In this document: in pieces, positions 43,785 to 53,229 of the stretch
How the letters are laid out: every line of letters begins with the position of its first letter
Position numbering within the stretch: position 1 is the first letter of the stretch
DNA from: Lolium rigidum
Lineage: Eukaryota; Streptophyta; Magnoliopsida; Poales; Poaceae
Reading direction: 5' to 3'
DNA: 64,000 nt
Assembly (NCBI RefSeq): GCF_022539505.1
Contig: NW_025899957.1
Span: 62,001 to 126,000, forward strand
Notes under the pieces: model-generated
Databases searched by the model: none
What the model saw: the letters and a program-made list of their open reading frames with translations, nothing else
Told to the model about the DNA's origin: nothing
Translations under genes and position numbers: made by a program

Positions 43785-44318
43785 TTACTCCTTTGGCGAT
43801 GGTGGTGATGAATTCCTCACAAGCTTCTCCACAAGCTCCTGAAGCTCGTCAATCTTGTACATGAGGTTGCGGATCATCTCCGAATTGTGCTCGACGCGAT
43901 TAAGAAGTATGTCCGACGGCGAGTCCCAATTCTTGGAGTTATTTCCCCAACCTTCAGCTTCAAGCTTCGTCCTTCCTGCAGTGTTAGAACGATCTATATC
44001 CCAATTGCTAGGCAATGCTGCCTTGGGAGTCCTTTCAATTTGATTATTGTAGATTAGATTGCGGAAGGGATGGTAAGTGCCTGAAGAAGATGTCCTTGGA
44101 GCTAGGTAATGACGTGGAAATCCTCCTCCGGTCCTAATCCGTGCGCTCTTCTTGGCGTTGGACGGGTTTGACACCACTCCGATGCTTGCAATGGTGGTGC
44201 GCGGGCGCACTTGCGGAACTTCTTCGACTTCCTCTTCATCCTCCTTCACTTCTTCCTTCAACTCGGGGTCTTGCGTACCTTCCTCCGAAGGCTCCTTGTC
44301 CTTGTTGTGGGAGACCAT
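43785..44318 (-). CDS. Extra ORF downstream of gypsy integrase
   Basis: 177 residues in the sense direction of the element, between integrase and the 3' LTR. The N-terminus is strongly acidic (residues 7-34, rich in Glu and Asp). A basic middle follows (KKSARIRTGGGFPRHY), and the C-terminus is a probable coiled coil (LLNRVEHNSEMIRNLMYKID, ELQELVEKLV). It begins with ATG at 44318. Athila-lineage elements often carry an additional ORF here, in some cases called env-like. This one shows no signal peptide or membrane segment, so an envelope role is unlikely. Function unknown. Confidence 0.6.
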   Translation of the reverse strand: MVSHNKDKEPSEEGTQDPELKEEVKEDEEEVEEVPQVRPRTTIASIGVVSNPSNAKKSARIRTGGGFPRHYLAPRTSSSGTYHPFRNLIYNNQIERTPKAALPSNWDIDRSNTAGRTKLEAEGWGNNSKNWDSPSDILLNRVEHNSEMIRNLMYKIDELQELVEKLVRNSSPPSPKE

Positions 44319-44641
44319 GGTGCTCCTAAATCAAAGACAAACCCTGGCAGAAACAGCTCGAAACAAAACACGTCGAGAAAACGATATATGGACCTCCAGG
44401 GGTCCGGGGGATTATATAATAAACGGAAAGTACCAGGTCGAACCAGAGTCGGAAAGGGGCGACGAGGCGGTGTCCTCATAGGTCGGCGCGGCCAGGCTGG
44501 GGCCCGCGCCGGCCTATGGGGGCACGCCCTCGTGCGTCCTTTCCACTCCGTTTCGATCTCGTAATTTTTCATATTTTCCAAAAACAGCAAAAACATTGTT
44601 CGGAAAGTAAATCGCGAACTTTTCATTACCAGTACTGTTAC

Positions 44642-45847
44642 CTATTCAAAGTCGAGTTCTGGCGGACTGTCAATTTGTCCTTTGATGAAAGCCTCCGGTG
44701 TTTCCACTTGAATAATATCAACATCAACATTATAAGAATCACCTGAGATATAATGCTTGAGTCTTTGTCCATTCACCACTTGCGTAGCATTGCCTTGAAG
44801 AGAGCTAATTTTAATTGCTCCTGAATGATACACCTCCTCAACAACATATGGTCCTTCCCATTTCGAGAGTAATTTCCCTGCAAAGAGTCTGAGACGAGAC
44901 CGATACAATAGGACTTTATCCCCAATATTAAACTCTCTTTTGATGATCCTTCTATCATGCCATTTCTTAACTTTCTCTTTAAAGAGTTTAGCATTTTCAT
45001 AAGCTTCACTTCTCCATTCATCTAGAGAACTTAATTGTAGCAACCTCTTATTACCGGCAAGTTTAGGATCTTTATTTAATTCTCTAACAGCCCAATAAGC
45101 TTTGTGTTCTAGTTCTAAAGGTAAATGACAAGCTTTTCCGTAAACCATTTTATAAGGTGACATTCCCATGGGGTTTTTATAAGCAGTTCTATAAGCCCAT
45201 AGTGCTTCTTTCAATTTACTAGCCCAATTCTTTCTAGATTTATTAACGGTCTTTCCCAAAATAGATTTAATCTCCCTATTTGATAATTCTACTTGACCAC
45301 TAGTTTGAGGGTGATAAGCGGAAGCAATTCTATGATTAATACCATACCTAGCAAGAGTTTTTCTAAAACCTCCATGAATAAAATGAGAACCTCCATCAGT
45401 CATAATATATCTAGGTACTCCAAATCTAGGAAAAATAATATCTAAAAGCATTTTTAAAGAGGTCTCACCGTCAGCACTTTTTGTAGGTATGGCTTCCACC
45501 CATTTAGTAACATAATCAACAACAACAAGTATATGAGTATTACCTTCTGAAGAGGGAAAAGTTCCCATGAAGTCAAATCCCCAACAATCAAACGGTTCAA
45601 TAACAAGAGTATAGTTCATAGGCATTTCATTGCGTCTGGAGATATTACCAACCCTTTGACATTCATCACAAGATAAAATAAACTTCCTTGCATCTTTGAA
45701 GAGAGTTGGCCAATAAAAACCTGATTGTAGAACCTTTTGCGTGGTTCTATCTCCGGCGTGATGTCCTCCATAAGCACTACCATGAAATTTACTCAATATC
45801 TCTTGTTGTTCATATTCGGGAACACACCTTCGCAGAATACCATCCAC
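44642..45847 (-). CDS. Gypsy integrase, open frame
   Basis: 401 residues open to the natural stop. Zinc-binding HHCC region: GGHHAGDRTTQKVL and SCDECQRVG (C60, C63). Core DDE residues: D92 in GFDFMGTF, D151 in MTDGGSHF, E187 in GQVELSN. The C-terminal part has the SH3-like segment GDKVLLYRSRLRLFAGKLLS. Integrase joins retrotransposon DNA to the chromosome. The frame is separated from the preceding RNase H frame by a disrupted 65-bp stretch (45,848-45,912), so the normal polyprotein linkage is broken, but the domain itself looks complete. Confidence 0.85.
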   Translation of the reverse strand: MDGILRRCVPEYEQQEILSKFHGSAYGGHHAGDRTTQKVLQSGFYWPTLFKDARKFILSCDECQRVGNISRRNEMPMNYTLVIEPFDCWGFDFMGTFPSSEGNTHILVVVDYVTKWVEAIPTKSADGETSLKMLLDIIFPRFGVPRYIMTDGGSHFIHGGFRKTLARYGINHRIASAYHPQTSGQVELSNREIKSILGKTVNKSRKNWASKLKEALWAYRTAYKNPMGMSPYKMVYGKACHLPLELEHKAYWAVRELNKDPKLAGNKRLLQLSSLDEWRSEAYENAKLFKEKVKKWHDRRIIKREFNIGDKVLLYRSRLRLFAGKLLSKWEGPYVVEEVYHSGAIKISSLQGNATQVVNGQRLKHYISGDSYNVDVDIIQVETPEAFIKGQIDSPPELDFE

Positions 45848-45912
45848 TCCTTCTTTATATAAGTGTGGGTCATCCCGAAATAATGCCTCAAGTCATAAAA
45901 GAATTTCCTCCT

Positions 45913-47049
45913 CTACTGAGCTGAAAAGGTTGGAGGCAAGTACTTGGAAACAATAAAGTTAGCATAATCAGCATACCAAGGACTGTCTCGCGAGCTCACC
46001 TTTATTACAGCCAATTGTTCATTTGGAAAACTATCATTAACAGGAACAAGATCATAAGCAATATTTTCCAATCTAGAAAAATTATCAGCAACATGATTGT
46101 CAGCACCTTTCCTATCTACAATATGTAAATCAAATTCTTGCAAAAGAAGTACCCATCTAATAAGCCTCGGCTTAGCATCTTTCTTTGTCATAAGGTATCT
46201 AATTGCAGCATGATCAGTATGAATTGTAACTTTTGAATCAACAATATAAGATCTAAATTTATCACAAGCAAAGACTACAACTAATAATTCTTTTTCAGTA
46301 GTAGCATAATTTCTTTGAGCAGCATCAAGAGTCTTGCTAGCATAATGAATAACATTTAATTTTGTATCTACTCGCTGTCCAAGAACAGCGCCTACAGCAA
46401 AATCACTAGCATCACACATAATTTCAAATGGCAAATTCCAATCAGGAGGTTCAACTACAGGAGCAGTTGTTAAGGCTTTCTTTAGAGTTTCAAAAGCTTC
46501 CTTACAATCATCATCAAAAACAAAAGGTACATCTTTTTGAAGAAGATTAGTAAGAGGCTTTGAAATCTTGGAGAAATCTTTAATAAATCTCCTATAAAAC
46601 CCAAGCATGACCAAGAACACTACGAATACCTTTAACACCCCTCGGATAGGGCATCTTCTCAATGGCTTCAACTTTAGCTCTATCAACTTCAATACCTCTC
46701 TCGTAAATTTTATGTCCCAATACAATTCCTTCATTAACCATAAAGTGGCATTTCTCCCAATTAAGAACAAGGTTAGTTTCTTCACATCTCTGCAAAACTT
46801 TATCAAGGTTTCGCAAGCAACTATCAAAAGAATCCCATAGACGGAAAAATCATCCATGAATACTTCCACAATACTCTCACAAAAGCCATGAAAGATAGCA
46901 GACATGCATCTTTGAAAAGTAGCAGGAGCATTACATAAACCAAAAGGCATACGCCTATAAGCATAAGTTCCATAGGGACAAGTAAAAGTGGTTTTCTCTT
47001 GATCTTTAGTTTTAACAAGCAATTTGTGAAAACCCGTAATAACCATCAA
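45913..47049 (-). pseudogene. Gypsy reverse transcriptase C-terminal part and RNase H
   Basis: A frame of 378 residues. It continues reverse transcriptase with [20 protein letters not shown] and the catalytic FMDD (residues 64-67). Residues about 73-150 are out of frame: the correct sequence ([28 protein letters not shown]) lies in another minus frame at 46,816-46,600, after which the original frame resumes at [12 protein letters not shown]. RNase H follows ([46 protein letters not shown]). Two compensating indels, about 220 bp apart, therefore flank the thumb region. Confidence 0.85.
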
Positions 47050-48277
47050 GAAAACAAAAATGAGTATTTTTAGACAACCTTTCTAGCATTTGATCAATAA
47101 ATGGTAAAGGGTAATGATCTTTCTTAGTAACTTTATTAACTTTTCGATAATCAATGCACATTCTATACCCTACAACTACTCTTTGAGGTATGAGCTCATC
47201 ATTATCATTAGGCACAACTGTCATTCCTCCTTTCTTAGGAACGCAATGCACATGACTAACCCATCTACTATCAGCAATAGGATATATAATACCAGCTTCA
47301 AGAAGTCGTAATACCTCATTTCTTACCACATCCTTCATCTTGGGAATTAGACGACGCTGAGGTTCAACAACAGGCTTCGCATCATCTTCCATATTAATGG
47401 CGTGTTGGCAAATAGAGGGAGAAATCCCCTTCAAGTCATCAAGAGTATAGCCAATAGCACCTCGGTGTTTCTTCAATATTTGCAATAATCTTTCTTCTTC
47501 AAACTCTGTAAGCTTAGAACTAATAATAACATGATATATTTTCTTATCATCAATATGAGCATATTTAAGATTATCAGGCAAAGGATTTAAATCAAAAACA
47601 GGATCTTCCTTTGGTGGCGGTGTTGTACCCAAATCTTCCACCGGTAAATCATGCTTGAGAATAGGTTGGCGAAGAAAAATCTCCTCAAGCTCATCTCTTT
47701 CTTTCCTAAAAACTTCACTCTCGCTATTCTCCAAATGTTGCTGCAAAGGATTATTAGGAACAAGAACAATAGATGCACACTCCTCCATTTTAAAATCATT
47801 ACTAGGCAAATCAGCTTTATAAGGAGTTTTGGTAAATTTAGAGAAGTTAAACTCATAAGATTCACCAGCAAATTTAGTCAAAATTTTCTCTTTCTTGCAA
47901 TCTATAATAGCTCCACAAGTATTTAGAAAAGGTCTACCAAAAATGATAGGACAATAATCACTAGCAGCAGAACCAAGTACCAAAAAGTCAGCAGGATATT
48001 TAATCTTACCACATAGAACTTCCACATCTCGAACAATACCAATTGGAGAAATAGTTTCTCTATTAGCCAGCTGAATAACCACATCAATATCTTCAAGTTC
48101 ACAAGAATCAATTTCGTGCATAATCTCCGTGTAAAGCTCATAAGGTATAGCACTAACACTTGCACCAATATCACATAAACCATAATAGCAATGATCACCA
48201 ATTCTAACGAGATAGCATAGGAACACTAACTTGTTTAGGTTTATTAGGATGTGAAACAATATTAGAAGCATCTTCAC
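47012..48277 (-). pseudogene. Gypsy protease and N-terminal reverse transcriptase
   Basis: A frame of 421 residues. The retropepsin-like site is CDIGASVSAIPYELY, where D-x-G-A is the active-site motif, followed by IIFGRPFLNTCGAIID. Reverse transcriptase begins around RGAIGYTLDDLKGISP and runs through VPKKGGMTVVPND and MCIDYRKVN to [12 protein letters not shown], where a frame change at about 47,030 moves to the next ORF. Y replaces S in the usual DGYSGF. Confidence 0.85.
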
Positions 48278-48344
48278 GTGAAAATAATATGACCATCCTC
48301 CACATTTTCAGTCACAAGATCTTTAACTATTGCAACAACGAGGT

Positions 48345-49359
48345 TCAACTTTTATTTGTTCTTTCAGGTTCTATAGGTTTCTTTTCACTTTTATGAACCG
48401 CACTATTTATAACAGAGTACCCCTTCATTTTAGCAGGAAAAGGAGTTTTTTCAATATAAGCTTCAGGAATAACACGATCAGCAGTTTCAACTACAACACA
48501 TTTATTAATAGATGAATCAATTTTATCTTTATACGGTTCATGATACTTGTCAAAATTCTTCTTAGGAAATTCATAATGAGAGGCAAAAGCTTTATAAAGA
48601 TTTGCAGCAACTTGAGAATCAAGACCATATGTAGAACTCATATTACGAAATTTATCAGTATCCATAAAAGCTTCAATGCATTTATAATCATAAATTATAC
48701 CTGATTCTCTATCCTTGTCGTTCTCCCAACCTTCAGTATTTTCTTGGATCCGATCAAGAAGGTCCCTTTTAAACTCTTCTTTGTTGCGTGTAAATGATCC
48801 GGAACAAGAAGTATCCAGCAAGGTCTTGTCTTGAAAAGAAAGTCTTGCATAGAAATTATCAATAATAACATTACCAGGAAGCTCATGAATGGGGCATTTG
48901 AGCATTAAAGACTTCAATCTCCCCCAAGCTTGGGCAATACTCTCTCCATCATGAGGCCAGAAATTATATATGCGGTTCCGATCTTTGTGAATTTCACTTG
49001 GAGGATAGAATTTGGAATAAAATAAAGGCACAATGTCCTCCCAATCAAGAGAATCACCATTCTTCAGACAATTTATACCAATGCGCCGCTTTACCAGACA
49101 GCGATATAGAGAATAGTTTCTTTCTAACTTCATTCATAGCAATACCTGCACATTTGAATAACCCGCATAATTCATGCAAAAACAGTAAATGATCACCAGG
49201 ATGGACAGTTCCATCCCCTTCATAGCGGTTATCCATAACACGTTCAATAATTTTCATAGGTATTTTATATGGTATTACTTCCTCACCTGGCGCCTCATCC
49301 ACTACCGTTGCAGTAGTAGTAGATTTCCCAAATAGAAATTGAAGAGAAGATCTCTCCAT
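48345..49359 (-). pseudogene. Gypsy gag, frameshifted
   Basis: Two overlapping frames make up gag. The first (49359 to about 49,090) contains MKIIERVMDNRYEGDGTVHP and GDHLLFLHELCGLFKCAGI; the second (about 49,100 to 48,345) contains DIVPLFYSKFYPPSEIHKD and AWGRLKSLMLKCPIHELPG. Together they show the Retrotrans_gag pattern, with a single frame change near 49,095-49,110. No zinc knuckle was seen. Confidence 0.8.
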
Positions 49360-49444
49360 AATGACTTATAGCAGCAGGCAGAAATAAAATCAGCATAAAC
49401 AGTAAATGTTTTCCTTACCAATTCCACTTACCAATAGCGCTCAG

Positions 49445-49463
49445 CTCCCCGGCAACGGCGCCA
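49445..49463 (-). other. Primer-binding site of the gypsy element
   Basis: TGGCGCCGTTGCCGGGGAG on the minus strand, eleven bases inside the 5' LTR end. It matches the 3' end expected for a plant tRNA-Asp (with CCA), the likely primer for minus-strand DNA synthesis. Confidence 0.75.
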
Positions 49464-49474
49464 GAAAATAGTCT

Positions 49475-50989
49475 TGATGACCCACAAGTATAGGGGGTGT
49501 ATCATAGTACTTTCGATAAATAAGAGTGTCGAACCCAACAAGGAGCAGAAGGTGTTGACAAGCAGTTTCGATGAAGGATTCACTGTAAATGCTCACAGAC
49601 AAGTATTCGGGGGTTTTGATGTAACGGATGAATAAAGTACAAGTAAGTAAAATGCGAGAGAAATAATTGCAGCGAGTGGCCCAATCCTTTTTAGCACAAA
49701 GGACAAGCCGGTTTGTTTACTTATAATGACCAAACGTTCTCGAGGACACACGGGATTTTAGTCTAGTGCTTTCGCTACATACAGCTGATTAATCTTCATT
49801 GTTTTGATAAGTGTTGTGTGGGTGAACCTATGCTAATGTACCGCCCTTCCTAGGACTAATACATACTTGTGATTATACCCCTTGCAAGCATCCGCAACTA
49901 CAAGAAAGTAAATAAGATAAATCTAACCACAGCCTTAAACTCTGAGATCCTGCGATCCCTCCTGCATCGATATACCAACGGGGGTTTAGGTTTCTGTCAC
50001 TCCGGCAACCCCGCAATTGGCAAACGAGTACAAGATGCATTCCCCTAGGCCCATAAATGGTGAAGTGTCGTGTAGTCGACGTTCACACGACACCACTAGA
50101 AGAATGACACCACAACTTAAATATCATAACATTGAATATTACTCAACCATAATTCACTACTAACATTTAGACTTCACCCATGTCCTCAAGAACTAAACGA
50201 ACTATTCACGAGACATCATATGGAACATGATCAGAGGTGATATGATGATGAATAACAATCTGAACATAAACCTTGGTTCAATGATTTCACTCAATAGCAT
50301 CAATAACAAGTAGAAATCAGTACCGGGAGAGTTTCCCCTATCAAACAATCAAGATCAAACCCAAATTGCTACAGCGGTGACGATGTCCAGCGGTGGAGAC
50401 GGCGATGATGATGGTGGAGATGATGATGATGGTGATGGAGATGATGTCCAGCTCGATGGCGGTGACGATGGCGTCGATTTCCCCCTCCGGGAGGGAATTT
50501 CCCCGGCGGATTCCTGCCCGCCGGAGAGCTATTTTCTCTCTGGTGTTCTCCGCCCCGCAGGGCGGCCGTAACCCTTCGTGAGGATCCCTCTCGTGGCTTA
50601 GGTCTTCGGGACGAAGGGTTTCGCGAAGAAAAGGAGGCGAAAGGGGCTGTGGGGGCCCCACACCACATGGTGGCGCGGCCGAGCCATGGGCCGCGCCGCC
50701 CTATGGTCCGGGCCCACCTTGGGTCCAGCTGGCTCCCCCTTCCGGCTTCCTTCGTCATCCGGAAAAATAGGATTTTTGGTGAAATTTCCTTCCACAGTTG
50801 ATCTTCCGAAATATTGCATCCCGACGGTGCTTTTTCTAGCGAGAATCCCGGCTCCGGTGCGCGATCTCCAAATAATCATGAAACATGCAAAATAGATGAA
50901 ATAACATAAGTATTGTGTCCCAATATGAAATATATCAATGAATAACAGCAAATTATGATATAAAATAGTGATGCAAATTGGACGTATCA
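49475..50989 (-). repeat. 5' LTR of the gypsy element
   Basis: 1,515 bp, upstream LTR in the element's own direction. It starts TGATACGTCCAATTTGC at 50989 and ends TACTTGTGGGTCATCA at 49475. Compared by eye with the other LTR (40497-42009) it differs at a few per cent of positions, so the insertion is not very recent. Confidence 0.92.
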
Positions 50990-51103
50990 CACATCGAAAC
51001 AGCCGAATTCGAATTCGCAGCCAGTTCATTTCCATCTTAGATTTGGAATCTGAAAGTCCAATTCAATTCCATAGAGGATTCTATGCATCCAAACACAGCA
51101 TTA

Positions 51104-52240
51104 TAGTAATCAAAGCTCAGAGTTATGTAATGTAAACTTTCCATGTCTAACATGACATGTATTTCATACCAAAGTGAGAATGTCATGTATTTGCAAACTA
51201 ATGAAGGAACAATAGGAAGATAAATCAAATTATAGTTAAATTAAAATACCTTTTGTTCAGTCGACCTTTATATCGACGTGGATAATTTTTTTTTACTTTA
51301 TTAAGGAATTAAATTTAGTTTTAACCTTACTTACTGATCTAACATCACATAAAGACAACCTCACATACTGAACTTAATTGTATATGACATTTTTGTATCA
51401 TGGACAACTAATGATATATATGGTAATTATAATGTTTCCGAAAATAAGAATTGATGATATTGTATGCACACATGATACTTATTTATCGTATAATGTGAAT
51501 GTCCATGTATCTACATTTTTTTGGTCAATTTGGACACTGGCGGTGCTCCTCTCCACATAAATCAACTAAAAATGATACACTGGCATTTGCGAGGGCCACC
51601 ATGGCTAGTTAGCTAGAGTAGCAGGAGCACCCACACGAGGAGTAGATATATACCACCATGAACTTCTTGCCCACTGGTAAAGTTGCCACCTTTTCGAGCG
51701 TCAGCTGGCCAGAGTTAATGTCGTAGATCATATTTGTCCTCGTCTGCAACAGAGTGCCCAGGAACAAACTGAACGGGCAGGCCCGCCGGCATTGGGAGCA
51801 AGGTGAGGCATTGCAGCCCAATGGTGTTGTCCTTGTAGAAGTAGTGGGTGCGCGAGGGGTGCCCCTATACCCCCGCTTGCGTGCGTGTACGCAGAACGGG
51901 TTCTCGAGCAGTTTCTTTGGTTTCCTAGTCCCTTTGTACATATCTAAAATTGTACAAAATCGACAATTGTTCGATGTTAAAAATTATTCAAATGAGAAAT
52001 ATGTTAAAATTAAAAAATTATATTTTGTTTTTTTAGAAGTTTCAATCAAAAAAGAATCGAGAAAAGTAAAAGAAAGAAAACTGAAAAAGGCTGAAAGCCA
52101 AAAACCAAATAAAAACCGACAAAACCATGAAGAGCCAAAGAAAAATCAAAAAAAGGAAAAACCGGAATTGAAATGTTCTAGAAACTTGTCCTCTAGCAGT
52201 TTTTTCGTTTTCCTAAATCCATTGATAAAAAGATGATGTC
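51104..52240. repeat. 1.1 kb dispersed repeat, copy 1
   Basis: From TAATCAAAGCTCAGAGTTAT onward this stretch matches 62,822-64,000 along nearly its whole length, with indels. It is AT-rich at first, then contains the gene-like fragment at 51,630-51,860 and an A-rich tail (GACAAAACCATGAAGAGCC) that is itself repeated at 52,420-52,660. No terminal repeats were found. Confidence 0.75.
51630..51860 (-). pseudogene. Unrecognised gene fragment shared by three loci
   Basis: Minus-strand peptides such as YFYKDNTIGLQCLTLLPMPA and MIYDINSGQLTLEKVA recur, with changes, at 63,430-63,660 (LLHTG..., VYDIGQLTFER) and partly at 13,488-13,540. Frameshifts separate the pieces. Conserved wording at three places suggests a common coding ancestor, but I do not recognise it. 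Confidence 0.5.
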
Positions 52241-52659
52241 AGATATTTTCTACATTCAGATGCATCTATACACGAATAAGTATCTACATACATACAAATT
52301 TAGACAAACTCGCAACATCCTTTTGGACAGGTACTATTACTTTTATTTGCTTTGAAAAATGTCCTCATTTGAAACCTCTTAGATTTTTTAAAATGTTCAT
52401 AGCTAAAATGTTATAAATTTAGAAACTGATCGATGTTGAAGTTTTTTCATATAATAAAAAAATTCATATTTTTAAAAATATTCAGAATTTTAATACAAAA
52501 ATGGAAACAAAAAATAAAAGAAAGAAGAGTTCAAAAGAAAGAACAAAACCATTAGAAACCGACAAAACCATGAAGTGCCGAAGGAAAAAAGAAAAAGAGA
52601 AAACTGAAATTGGAAAGTTATAGAAACTTCCTATAATCGAAAAGACCAAAAACACACGT

Positions 52660-52970
52660 AACCACTAGTTAAAAACATGTATTTTGTTCGGAGCCGCATG
52701 GATCACTAGTCCCGGCTGTGTTTGAATCCGGGCCTAATGTGCCGATTGGTCCCGGTTCGAACGGGTAAGACCCCGAAAAGTTTTAGTTCCGGTTCGTAAC
52801 AGGACCTTTAGTCCCGGTTGGAGACACCAACTGGGACTAAAGGGGTTGCAGAAGGCCCCACCAGCGCGAAAACCTTTAGTCCTGGTTGGCATTACAAATC
52901 GTGACTAAAGGTCTACCATTTAGTCTCGGTTTGTAACACCTACCCGAACTAAATGTTTCTGGGTTTTTTT
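52660..52970. repeat. CACTA-type terminal and subterminal repeats
   Basis: CACTAGTTAAAAACATG (from about 52,662) resembles a CACTA terminus. Beyond it come repeated units around TTTAGTCCCGGTTGG and its inverse AACTGGGACTAAAGG, in both orientations (52,706-52,950). This is the well-known subterminal pattern of small grass CACTA derivatives. The other terminus was not located. Confidence 0.6.
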
Positions 52971-53125
52971 TTTTTGGCTCCACACACCCCCCGGTCGTCT
53001 TTTTTAACTTTGTAAAATACAAAAGAAAATGATAAAAAAATTAAAATAAAAATCCTTTTAGATGTGAATTTGAATACAAAAGAGAAGAGGAGCCGGCGGC
53101 GAGGAGGTGGCTCACTGTGGATGGC

Positions 53126-53225
53126 CAAATTGAGAATTGCCCCCACGCGCGAGAGTCAGATGCGAACTTGAATTGAATCGGCGTGAAAATATGAAACAGA
53201 TCCAGGGGTGAATTTGGAGGATATT
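53126..53225. repeat. Orphan piece of the F-box leader
   Basis: GAGAATTGCCCCCACGCGCG through AATTTGGAGG resembles the F-box 5' leader (24,965-25,050 in copy 2), with GAATTGAATCGGCGTGA in place of GAATTGAATCGGACTAA. No F-box coding sequence lies near it, and it is in the same orientation as the intact copies. Confidence 0.65.
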
Positions 53226-53229
53226 TTGA

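Larger units (their letters stand above)
40497..50989 (-). mobile_element. Complete Ty3/gypsy retrotransposon, Athila-like lineage
   Basis: 10,493 bp flanked by the 5-bp target duplication CACAT (40492-40496 and 50990-50994). Both LTRs read TGATACGTCC...GGGTCATCA on the minus strand. Internal order in the minus direction: PBS, gag, protease, reverse transcriptase, RNase H, integrase, extra ORF, long noncoding tract, polypurine tract. The order of integrase after reverse transcriptase defines Ty3/gypsy. The gag type and an extra ORF after integrase suggest the Athila branch. Several frames are broken, so it is not autonomous as written. Confidence 0.92.
39706..51100. mobile_element. Tourist/Harbinger-like element split by a gypsy insertion
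   Basis: Left end TGCTGTGTTTGGTTG at 39706, right end CATCCAAACACAGCA at 51086-51100, forming inverted repeats flanked by TTA (39703-39705 and 51101-51103), the PIF/Harbinger target site. Without the 10.5 kb insertion and its 5-bp duplication the element is about 0.9 kb. The left arm carries a GC-rich gene-like piece (39,880-40,190) that may be captured sequence. No transposase was found, so it is non-autonomous. Confidence 0.75.
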
